Assembly (NCBI GenBank): GCA_037693485.1
Contig: CM075348.1
Coordinates: 124,569,609 to 124,633,608 of the forward strand
Length of the DNA stretch: 64,000 bases
Reading direction: 5' to 3'
From: Kitagawia praeruptora
Taxonomy: Eukaryota > Streptophyta > Magnoliopsida > Apiales > Apiaceae
The translations under genes were made by a program, and so were the position numbers. The notes beneath the pieces are model-generated. The model was not told the DNA's origin. It saw nothing but the letters and a program-made list of their open reading frames with translations, and did no database searches. Below, in pieces: positions 11,553 to 21,803 of this stretch (positions are counted from its first letter, which is position 1; the number at the start of each line of letters is the position of its first letter).

Positions 11553-12133
11553 ATGAAGAAACAACTAGAGGAAGCTATAGAGGAAGTTCAAACCATGAGC
11601 TTATTTCTATTATTCGAATCAAATAAGGAGACTAATGTTCCAGTCGAAATTAAACCACTACTTGAAGAGTTTCCCGATGTGGTTCCAGAAGACATTCCAT
11701 CTGGACTACCCCCCATGCGAGACATCCAACATGCTATTGATTTCAGTCCAAGAGCAACGATTCCAAACCGACCCGCATACAGAATGAGTCCTCAGAAGCA
11801 TGCTGAAATTCAAAATCAAGTTGAAGGATTATTAAAAAAAGGATTAATACAGGAAAGTGTTAGTCCTTGTGCGGTTCCTGCCATTCTGGTCCCTAAGAAA
11901 GATTGAAGCTGGAGAATGTGTGTTGATAGTCGAGCTGTCAATAAAATTACCATCAAGTATAGATTTCCAATTCCTAGACTTGATGATTTGCTAGATCAGA
12001 TATATGGTTCTACTATCTTTTCAAAGATTGATCTTCGAAGCGGATACCATCATATCAGAATTCGACCAGGAGATGAATGGAAGACTACCTTTAAAACAAG
12101 AGATTGTCTTTATGAATGGACAGTTATGCCCTT
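11553..12133 (+). pseudogene. RT amino-terminal part, copy 2 of the Ty3 element
   Basis: This piece covers the PR-RT linker and RT fingers (EEFPDVVPEDIPSGLPP to YEWTVMPF). TGA at 11904-11906 replaces the Gly codon of KKDGSWRM. It ends at the Phe of MPF-GLFNAP, where Sirevirus A has inserted; CCCTT at 12129-12133 is the target duplication, and the frame resumes at 41176. Confidence 0.85.
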
Positions 12134-12852
12134 TGTTAGAAATAATTCATGAGTTGTGATGTTAAGAATAGAATTTTACTTATACTTCTTGTATATCCTG
12201 ATTTATAAAGGATTTACCACTTTTTATAGGATATATGTGTTAGACAGTTATCTGTAAAGTTTAGTCAGGAATGAACAGTGCATCGAGTACTATATGTCAG
12301 GAACTGAGATTGAATCCTGATACGTCAAGTCAAGTACTGATCAAGTACTGATGGGATGGTCAAATCCTGATGCAAGATGGAATCCTGATATTAGTCGTGT
12401 TACTGATGATGTCATTATGGATGCTACAGAAACTGACAAGTGCTATAAAACAGGATCTTTGTTTGAGGAACAAGCAAGAAGATTTTATGAAGGAAAGAAT
12501 TTTCTATTGATGGAAACTATCAACTGGACGGCAGAACATTGTCATGTATAAATTATCTTTCTGTGATTAGTTGATAGGTAGCATTATAAATACTCTCTCT
12601 ATGTCATTATAAAAGGTGTTCGTGAGGTTTGTAATCGTAAGTATATGAGAGTGCAAACAGAGAGAAATTTATAATGTCAGCAGCTGCTAAAGGTATTTGT
12701 ACACCTTTGGTGGAGTTTGTATTTGATCTTATTAATACAAACAGAGTTTAATTCATTCGTTTATTCTTGTTCATATAACCAAGCAAAAATCAGACACGAT
12801 TATATAACTTGTATTCAACCCCCCCCCCTTCTACAAGTTATTCGAGTTAACA
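12134..12852 (+). repeat. 5' LTR of Sirevirus A
   Basis: TG...CA LTR with TATA box TATAAATA at 12585-12592. It is rich in TCCTGAT and ACTGAT motifs (near 12196, 12313, 12366, 12390). A 66-aa frame (12351-12551) has no recognisable product and recurs in the 3' LTR. Confidence 0.9.
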
Positions 12853-12866
12853 ATTGGTATCAGAGC
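12853..12866 (+). promoter_or_regulatory. Primer-binding site of Sirevirus A
   Basis: ATTGGTATCAGAGC directly follows the LTR end and is complementary to the 3' end of initiator tRNA-Met. Confidence 0.85.
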
Positions 12867-12901
12867 AGGTTGATTTCGAATAATCATAAAGATCTGCAAT
12901 C

Positions 12902-15571
12902 ATGTCTGGTTACAAGGATGTGAATACTAAGATTCCTATGCTCAAGAGAAACGAATATACTCCATGGGAAGTAAAGATGTTGCATCATCTGGAAGCAACA
13001 GATCCTGATTATCTTGACAGAATCAGAGATGGACCTTTTATCCCAACGAAGGTTGTTGGACAAGCAACTGTTGATGGTCAAGTTGTTCCAGAACATACAG
13101 CAGAGAAGCCTAAATCTGAGTGGTCAGATAAGGACAAGGAGAATATTCATAAAGATGCTAAAGTGAGAAACATATTATTCAACAGTCTTGATTCTGTTCT
13201 CACTAACTATGTTCTCTCTTGTAAAACTGCTAAGGACATATGGGACAATCTTAAGGTTCACTGTGAAGGAACTAAGCCTGTCAGGAAGAATATGAGGACA
13301 CTACTTATACAACAGTATGAGTACTTTGAATCCAAGTCTGGTGAGTCACTTACTGATACCTTTGATAGATTTACAAAACTCATCAATGAGATGGCCATGC
13401 ATGGTAAATATTATGACTTGGAGGATATGAATACAAAGTTCATGAAAGCTTTGCCTGATTTCTACAATGAGAAGATATTTGCGATTGAGGAAGCTAATGA
13501 TCTGGATGAGATAGCGTTAGAGGCAGTGTATGGAAAACTGAGAGCTTATGAACTTGACAAGCAGCAGAAGAAGAGCAGGAGTGAAGGAAAGATGAAGACT
13601 GTTGCACTTAATGCTCAATCTGAATCAAAGAAGCTTCCAGAGGAACAGCATGATGAGCATGCTGTAAAGAACTCAAGGAAGAAGAAAAGCAAAGAAAGTT
13701 CTGAGTCAGAGACTACTAATATGGACTCTGACAACAATTATTCTGAATTTGAGATGCAGGAACTCTTTGCTATGTTTGCTAAAGCTTTCAAGAAAGGAAG
13801 ATTCAACAGGAAAAGATTTAGCAAAGGACCTTTTCAAAAGAAGGAGGAGAAGAAGGGTGACAAAGGAAAAAGTACAATTGTCAAGCTTGATAAGGCCAAG
13901 ATCAAGTGCTTTAACTGCAGCGAGCTTGGACACTTTGCTAGTGAGTGTAAGAAGCCTAGGAATTCAGGAAAGGGTAATGCACTTATGGTCACACAGAAGG
14001 ATTGGGCTGATTCCAGTGATTCTGAAGATGAATTGGATTATGACAACATTGCACTGATGGCAAATGTTTCAGACAAACCTGGATCTCCAAAGAAAACTTC
14101 TCCATCCTCTGTTAAGGGCAGAGAAAAGAAGCATTCAATTATCTTGGACTGTCGATGCTCTAGACATATGACTGGAAAGAAGTCCCTGCTTACAAAGTTT
14201 GAGAGGAAAGCTGGCCCAGTAATATCTTTTGGAGATGACAACAAAGGAGAAACTCTAGGATATGGCTCAATTGTTTTGGGGAATGTCATCATAGAAAATG
14301 TAGCACTGGTTGAAGGCTTGAAACATACTCTTTTAAGCATAAGTCAACTGGGTGATAAAGGTTACAAATCAATCTTTGACAGAGAAGGATGCAAAATCTT
14401 GAATATGCAGAATGGAGACATTTTTCTAACTGGTCAAAGACATGGTAACATATATAAAGCCAGCTTAAGTGATACATCTAAAGGAATTGTTAGATGTCTC
14501 TACAGCAAAGCAACAAGTAATGAAAGCTGGAATTGGCACAAGAAACTCTCACATCTCAACTTCAAGAAGCTTAATCAACTTATTAAGCACAATCTGGTGA
14601 GAGGCCTACCTCAGGTAAATTATGTGCAAGATGGAGTTTGTGATGCATGTTAGCTTGGAAAGCAAAGAAGAACCACTTTCAAGAGCAAGACTGAAAATTC
14701 AATTACTGAACTATTTCACATGCTACATCTTGATCTGTTTGGTCTAGTAAACATTATGTCTATCAGCAAGAAAAGATATGCTCTAGTAATAGTGGATGAT
14801 TTAACAAGGTTCGCATGGGTGTTCTTTCTACACAAGAAGGATGAAGCTCCTCAGCAAATCATTGAACTTGTCAAGAATATTCAGAATAACTCTGAGTACA
14901 AAGTCAAAGTACTTAGGAGTGACAATGGTACAGAATTCAAGAATTCTACAATGGAGGATTTTTGTGCAGTCAATGGAATCACTCAACAGTTTTCTGCACC
15001 TGGTACACCTCAGCAGAATGGTGTAGTGGAAAGAAAGAACAGGACTCTCATAGAGGCAGCAAGAACCATGCTTGCAGATGCAAAACTTCCAACCTATTTT
15101 TGGGCAGAAGCTATTAACACTACATGTTTCACTCAAAACTGTACCTTGGTAAATAGTCATGGAAAAACTCCCTATGAGATGATCAAAGGAAAGAAACCAA
15201 GTGTAAAATACTTTCACATCTTTGGATGCAAATGTTATGTCCTAAAAGTTCATCCTGAACAACTTGGAAAATTTGAAGCCAAATCGGATGAAGCAATCTT
15301 TCTAGGATATTCAGCATCTAAGGCCTTCAAAGTTTATAATCTCAGAACTCACATTGTTATGGAATCAATTCATGTTGCATTTGATGATAAGAAATTTGGA
15401 ATTCTGCAAACTGATGAGAGCCATGACAAATTGGAATTTGAAAATCTGAAGAATTCTGAGATACTCTCCAGTGATGATGAAGGTTCTTCAGAAGGAATTT
15501 CTATTTCTTCTCAAAGGAATGCTACTGTTGAGGGGGAGCAAATGAATCAAGGAGAACACAGTGATCATTAG
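12902..15571 (+). pseudogene. gag-protease-integrase of Sirevirus A
   Basis: The single frame starts at ATG 12902. Gag contains the Copia Gag core (YTPWEVKMLHHLEATDP; AKDIWDNLKVHCEG), an acidic/basic C-terminal tail and one CCHC knuckle CFNCSELGHFASEC (13907-13948). Protease follows: the normal LDSGCSRHMTG is LDCRCSRHMTG here, so the catalytic D-S-G triad reads D-C-R. Integrase carries the WHKKLSHLN zinc region and D, D, E blocks (LDLFG, RSDNGTEF, VVERKNR). TAG stops at 14651-14653 and 15569-15571 interrupt the frame where Gln is expected. The reading frame is otherwise unbroken for about 2.7 kb. Confidence 0.88.
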
Positions 15572-17413
15572 GAGCAGACTAGCTATTCAGAGTCTACTCC
15601 ATCAGGAACCGATCTTTCAGAGTCTACTGAGGAAAGATCAGTAACTAGCAGCAATATGGAATCTACTGATTCTATTGATCAAAGGGGAGTTATTGAAGGC
15701 AGAGAGAATTCTTCTACAAGAGATACCACTAACTTAGGGGGAGAATCTAGCAGAGTCAATCTACCACCTGTTAGAAAATGGACAAAGGATCATACTGAAG
15801 ATTTGATTATTGGTGATCCAAATAGTGGTGTTCGAACTAGAAGATCAATTCAAAATGAATGCTTGTATAGTTGCTTTCTCTCAAAGAATGAACCTAAGAA
15901 GGTTGAAGAAGCCTTACAGGATCCTGATTGGGTAATTGCAACGCAGGAAGAGTTAAATGAGTTTGAGAGAAACAAAGTCTGGAAACTGGTACCAAGACCT
16001 AAAGATAGATCTATTGTTGGTGCAAGATGGGTTTTCAGAAACAAGCTAGATGAATCTGGTATGATTATAAGAAACAAAGCAAGACTGGTGGCCAAGGGTT
16101 ATTCTCAGGAAGAAGGCATTGATTATGATGAGACCTTTGCACCTGTAGCAAGATTGGAAGCAATCAGAATGTTTCTTGCATTTGCAGCTCATTCAAAATT
16201 CAAGGTATACCAGATGGATGTAAAGAGTGCTTTTCTAAATGGCAAACTTGATGAGGAAGTGTATGTGGAACAGCCACCTGGATTTGTTGATCCAAAGTTT
16301 CCAAATCATGTCTACAAACTTGACAAGGCACTCTATGGACTAAAGCAGGCACCAAGAGCATGGTGTGAGACTTTGTCTAAATTTCTTTTTGAAAATGGCT
16401 TCACAAGAGGTACAATTGACAAAACTCTATTCTTTAGAAAGATAAAAGGTGAATTGCTTTTAGTTCAAGTTTATGTTGATGATATCATATTTGTCTCTAC
16501 TAATGAAAAGTTGTGTGCTAAGTTTAGCAAGCTTATGCAGTCTAAGTATCAGATGAGCATGATGGGTGAATTAAATTATTTCTTAGGCTTGTAGGTCAAA
16601 CAGATTGAGACTAGTATTTTCATTAATCAGTCAAAGTATATCAAAGATCTTTTAAGAAGGTTTGACTTTCAAGACTGTGCAGTTGCAAAAACACCCATGG
16701 CAACGGCCACTAAACTAGACTCTGATCCTAAGGGAAAGAGTGTGGATAATACTAGTTATAGAGGCATGATAGGCTCATTGTTATATCTAACTGCAAGTAG
16801 GCCAGATATAATGTTTTCTACCTGTTTATGTGCTAGATTCCAAAGTGATCCTAAGGAATCTCATTTAATTGCTGTGAAGAGAATTTTTAGATATCTCAAA
16901 GGAACTCCAAATCTTGGTTTGTGGTATCCTAGAGAATCTGATTTCTTCCTAATTGGCTATTCAGACTCTGATTATGCAGGGTGTAAAATAGACAGGAAAA
17001 GCACTACAGGTACATGTCAATTTTTAGGAAATAGATTGATTTCTTGGGCAAGCAAGAAGCAACAATCTGTTTCAACCTCAACTGCAGAAGCTGAGTATAT
17101 AGCAGCAGGCAGTTGTTGTGCACAACTCCTTTGGATAAGAAATCAATTGATGGATTATGGTATGACACTTAGTAATATTCCTATGTTTTGTGATAATACT
17201 AGTGCTATCAAAATTGCAGAAAATCCAGTTCAACATTCAAGGACTAAGCACATTTATGTCAGGTATCATTTTATTAGAGAACATATTGAGAATGGTACTG
17301 TGGAACTTCATTTTGTTCCTACTGACAAACAGCTTGCAAATATTCTAACTAAATCACTTGATGAGACTACATTTAGTAGATTAGTAAGTGAGTTAGGAAT
17401 GTTAAATTTCTAG
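15572..17413 (+). pseudogene. RT-RNase H of Sirevirus A
   Basis: RT blocks NEFERNKVWKLVPRP, ARWVFRNK, GIDYDETFAPVARLEAIR, QMDVKSAFLNG and YVDD (16472-16483) are all present. TAG at 16592-16594 replaces the Gln of FLGLQV. RNase H follows (GYSDSDYAGCKIDRKST, STAEAEYIAAG, CDNTSAI, SRTKHIYVRYHFIREH) and ends at 17411-17413. Except for the stop codons all catalytic residues I can check are present. Confidence 0.9.
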
Positions 17414-17984
17414 ATCTTTAACATCTGCAAAAGTAGCAAGGTATGTTGTTTTTAGCTTATAGACTTGATATTCTTGTCAGGATCTATATTTGATTGTTAA
17501 ATACTTTAGCTATAACACTTTGCCTTGATAAATTTCAGTATGATAGACTTTTTTAATAATCATCAGGATTACAATTGTTATCAGGATGCTGACGTCATCA
17601 GTATTGTGTCAGTATCAGGATTGTGAAAATTGTTTCAGATCCTGACGTTTACTTTGTGTAGTAATCTAATTATGTGATGTTTTAAGTCTATACTAGCAAG
17701 TTTTAATATTTGCATACTGATAATTTATACATCATTCAAATCAGTCAATAAACAATAGAGACAAGTAGATAATAAGAAATTGTATTTTCATTTATTGAAA
17801 TCATTACATACATGGAAATAAAATACAACATCTTTTTGTCTAACTTCTACTGATAATCCTATACTTGTCTAATGATATGGATTCTGAGATACAGGACAAG
17901 GAGCATCTCAAGAAATCCATCAGGGGATTTGAACAGCCTCATCTGCTCTTGGATTCCTTGTCTGGACGACTTGAATGAGAGTAG

Positions 17985-18254
17985 CTAACTTAAATGTATA
18001 GCATCCCCATCAAGATCAACCTCAGACTCTCGGCCAAATTCTTCATCCTCAAGTTTTGAGGAGGTTAGGGGAAGATTGTATCCAACAGATGGATGTTCTA
18101 GGAGAAACCTCTGGATATTATCTAAAACTACTCCATCCATGACTAGTTCGATGAGGAAAGTCGTCTCTTCAAAGAGATGGACAAGAACAGGATGTTCATC
18201 GACTGTGAAAAACCTTAAGAATGGGTTTGAATGGAGTTTTGGTTTGAGAATCAT
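17985..18254 (-). CDS. Hypothetical antisense mini-gene inside Sirevirus A
   Basis: The 89-aa minus-strand frame starts at ATG 18254 and ends at 17985. It is hydrophobic and leucine/phenylalanine-rich in the middle (FEETTFLIELVMDGVVLDNI) and acidic at the end (KLEDEEFGRESEVDLDGD). On the minus strand it has a TATA box (TATAAAAG, 18318-18311) 57-64 bp upstream of the ATG and an AATAAA signal (17796-17791) about 190 bp past the stop, so it is laid out like a small independent transcription unit. I do not recognise the protein. Sirevirus B shows no comparable antisense frame of 60 aa or more in the matching spacer. It could be a chance ORF; expression data would decide. Confidence 0.4.
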   Translation of the reverse strand: MILKPKLHSNPFLRFFTVDEHPVLVHLFEETTFLIELVMDGVVLDNIQRFLLEHPSVGYNLPLTSSKLEDEEFGRESEVDLDGDAIHLS

Positions 18255-18310
18255 TGTTGAGAAGAAAAGAAATTGAAAGGTTTATGGAGAATGGCATAAG
18301 GCGTCTGTTT

Positions 18311-18318
18311 CTTTTATA
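18311..18318 (-). promoter_or_regulatory. Putative TATA box for the antisense ORF
   Basis: TATAAAAG on the minus strand, 57-64 bp upstream of the 18254 start codon. It fits the plant TATA consensus; there is no other support. Confidence 0.35.
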
Positions 18319-18925
18319 GAAAGGCGTGAGAAGCTGAACAGTCACTTGGAACTATCAATGAAGTCAGACACTAATTATCGCGTGTGACTGTATTTCTTGT
18401 ATTTTCAAGAAATGTCGAATATATCTAACCAGTTGATTTTGTTCAGATTAATTGTTTATTTCTTTTTCAGATAAAAGAAAAAATGCCACGTGGAAACTCC
18501 ATTTAAGTCTCTGGAATCAGGATGATATTGATCAGGATTTCAAGTGTGACCATCAGGAATTGAGAATTATTATTTTTAAATCACATTGCATTTTGTGATT
18601 ATTTTGATAAGAGGTTACAACAGAAAAAGGAAGCTGATCAGTATTGATTTTTATCTTGATGATACCCTGATTTATTTCATGAAAATCAATCTTGGATTTT
18701 ATTTTCCAAAAATCGTGGGTAACCGCACTTTTCAGGGATTGACACCTGTCAATCTACGTGTCGACGTGGGATAGTGGTCTGAAAGATTTGTGAAATATAT
18801 TTGTTTTGAAACTCTAATCGTGTAATTGTTTTCTCTAATTTCACATTCTCTAAAGCAAAAACACTCTCGAGTTTTCAAAATCACTAATCAATTTCAAGAT
18901 TTTTCAAGTTCTTTTCAGATCAAAA

Positions 18926-21228
18926 ATGGCAGCTCAAAGAAGATTACCTAAATCAGTAGCCTTCAAGTTTGGTGACTTCGATTTTATGACGAACAATCAT
19001 GTAGCAGCTATCACCAACAAGGAAGGAGTGTCAACTGATTTTCATCCAATCATGGACATTCTAGCGTATGGACCATTAAGTTATGCATTGACAGCATCTC
19101 CACAGATTAATCAAGCAGCTATTACACAAGCTTAGGAGAATGCTGAGGTAATTGATTCTACTCAGAGTCAATCAGGTAAGATTGTTCTACACTTTGGACA
19201 AGATTCTTTTGATATTACTGAATCTGTTGTTAATTCAGTACTTCACTTACCTGTTAGTTTGAATTATGAGAATGTACCATCTGATGATGATGTTAGAACT
19301 ATGTTATCTGCATTAGGTTATAATGGACCTTTAGATAACATGAGCCAGTTAAGAAGATCTTGTCTTAGGAAAGAGAGTGGTCTTTCTTCTTTGATCAATT
19401 AGCTAAATGCTTTACTGGTAAATGTAGTTCTTTTGATCAAATTACTTCTGTTACTTCACATATTGCTTACAGTTTGCTTTATGACAGAGTAATTAACATT
19501 GGTCACATTATCTTAAATCAGATGAGTATTAAACTTGGGTCAAGAGATCAAAACAGGAAAATGGTTTATTATCATTGATTTATGCAAATGTTTATTAACC
19601 ATTTTATTCCTGATGTTGAAGCTAGATTTGGTAGAGAACATTGTGTTTCTTCTTATATACAGCAAAAGAGAATTTTCTCTGACATTACAAAGAAGGACAA
19701 TGAAAAGAATCTAGATGAAATACCTGCAATTCATTATCCACATCATGTTCAGGTAATTCTTAAAACTCATCTTCCTACTCTCTACAATTCTTCTTTATTT
19801 TGTGGTGAAATGGCTCAGGAATTTCATTTGGAGGAGAACCCACCTGTGTCTACCCAAGTAGCCCAAAACATTATAGTCTCTGAAACAAATCAAGAACAAC
19901 GTTTTAATCCACAGCCTATTGTTTCAAAGAAACCAACCTCTGTTGTTTCTCAAAAGACATCAGTTGTAAGGAAGGGAAGATTTGTTGTGTCAAGTAGTAG
20001 TAGTTCTAGTGAAGATGATGATAATATATCTCTTGCTGAGAGAGAAGAATTGAAGGCTGCAATTCGACTTTCTAAGCTAGGACAAAGAGATGAAGCACCT
20101 AGTCACAGCCAGGTTGTAGTCTTTCAAAAGACTGTAGTACTTAAAAAGGGAAAACAGTTACTGGATACTGTCTCTCAAAAGACTGTGTCTATTGAAAAAG
20201 GATCTCATCCCAAGATCAATTCTGTGTCTACACCTCTTGAGTCTTCTCAGGATAAATCTTTTGCTCACTATACTAGGAGAACAAGGAGAAAGATTCATTT
20301 GTCACCTACACACACAGAGTCTAGTCCAACTAATATCATGCAGGTCTTCACAAATGAAGCAACAATCAAGTCAGCAAATGACTATAGAGATCTGGATATT
20401 GATTCTTTATGGGAAACTACATTATAATACAGACTGGCTATGGGAGTTATTTCTATCAAAGTGAAGCTATCCAGGCCTATTCTAGATTTTCTGGTTGAAA
20501 GAGTACCAAAACTTTCATTTCCAGAAAAATATGGACTTCTACATCAAAGACTTGACTTAATGAAGATGTATTTCTATGTATCTGTCAGAAGACAATTAGT
20601 CAAGAAATTTGGACTCTCGAAGCATGTTGCACTTCAATCACTTCATGCATATTTATTTGACAAGGATGTCATTATTGAAGATGCTTCAGCTCAAGGTGAA
20701 CAACTGGAGAGAGTAGATAGAGGAATGCAGTCAACAGAAGATACTATTGCACCAGTGGTGGATAGTAGGAAAGATCAGATCACAGTCACTACAACACAAG
20801 AACCATCTAGTCAGAGGTTGGATGCTCAGGAGCTGTGATAGCTGATGTTGGAAGGTCTTCTGTGATGACTGAAATTGCAAGTGAGAAACCCTATGATATG
20901 GGAGGAATAACTTTGACTGGTTTTCTTGAAGTTCAAACAAATATTATTCAGTCAGAGTCTATCTACCTTGAGGGTGAGTCTCAGCAAACAACACTTAAAG
21001 ACGGTGATGTACTAACTATGGTGTCTAATGAAGTATTACTGAAGACATCAGATTCTAGTAAAGAACCTGAAAGTGGTATACTGGAGCCTGTAGTCTCTGA
21101 AAGGAAAGAAGATGTTTGTGAGGGTTCAGAGATTATAGCAGCTCACTCCTTGGAGAAAACCTCAAACCCCTTTCCATATGAGGAACCCTCTCTACATGTG
21201 AGTTCAGGTATAAAAACTTCTTCTAAAC
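18926..21228 (+). pseudogene. Third ORF (so-called env-like) of Sirevirus A, part 1
   Basis: The ORF opens at ATG 18926 (MAAQRRLPKS). The N-terminal domain (to about 19600) matches the layout of the intact ORF3 in Sirevirus B: a xxLSYALTASPQINQ block, a SFDITESVVNSVLHLP block, DDDVRTMLSALGYNGP, and a KEWSFFFD-type block spoiled by a 2-bp insertion near 19376. TAG at 19133-19135 (Gln expected) and TGA at 19576-19578 (Arg expected) add to the damage. A long low-complexity Ser/Lys/Val part follows, then a second globular stretch (20430-20660) and an acidic tail. It is split at 21228 by Sirevirus B and continues at 33716 in the same frame. Confidence 0.75.
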
Positions 21229-21741
21229 TGTTAGAAATGATTGATGAGAACAGTGTTTGGAAGCTAAAGTAGCAAAACAGAGTTTAGCTGGAAGCTGTCA
21301 GAGTTTAGTTAAACACTGACTGGAAGCGTAACAGAGGTTGTTAAACTCTGTAGCGGAAGCGTCTGAGAGTCAACAGTGTTTGAAGATTGATACAAGATAA
21401 ATATGGAAGCAATATCTTTGAAGATTGATAGCTATCAAAGAGATTGAGTTGACTTAGAAGACGTGTAGCAATCGTGATTGATATCAATTGTATAGCTTAA
21501 TTATAGGAGAATCAATTACTGATTGTACGAAGCTGTATGTTTTATAAATACAGTTAGGTTAACCCTAGAAGGGTGTCGTACAGAGAGATTATCATTGATT
21601 GTAACCTAAGCAGCTCTCTTTGATATTTTACATCATTGAGAGAGGAATTGTTAATTCCAAACAGTTTTAAGTGTTAAAAACGTGTGTTCTTGTTAATTAC
21701 TCGTATAGTACTTGATTATATATTGTGTATTTGACCTAACA
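21229..21741 (+). repeat. 5' LTR of Sirevirus B
   Basis: TGTTAGAAAT...CCTAACA. TATA box TATAAATA at 21543-21550. It contains CAGAGTTTA twice (near 21277 and 21300) and TAAACTCTG once (near 21342), the family motif on both strands. Confidence 0.95.
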
Positions 21742-21755
21742 AGTGGTATCAGAGC
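21742..21755 (+). promoter_or_regulatory. Primer-binding site of Sirevirus B
   Basis: AGTGGTATCAGAGC directly after the LTR; the 12 terminal bases match the initiator tRNA-Met complement. Confidence 0.85.
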
Positions 21756-21803
21756 AAATCTGTTACTTTATTACAGTTTAAGATCCAAACACAATAGTAA
21801 TCA

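Larger units (their letters stand above)
17414..18925. other. Spacer between pol and ORF3 of Sirevirus A
   Basis: This 1.5 kb carries no sense ORF of note. It is dense in CAGGAT/ATCCTG motifs (17479, 17567, 17581, 17614, 17638, 18517, 18532, 18553) and contains the antisense ORF listed separately. It probably includes the promoter or splice-acceptor region for the downstream ORF, but nothing visible proves this. Confidence 0.6.

Noticed and set aside
12351..12551. 66-aa frame in the Sirevirus A LTR (also 40671-40871)
   Set aside because: It recurs only because the LTR recurs; it has no known domain and spans the U3 region upstream of the TATA box.
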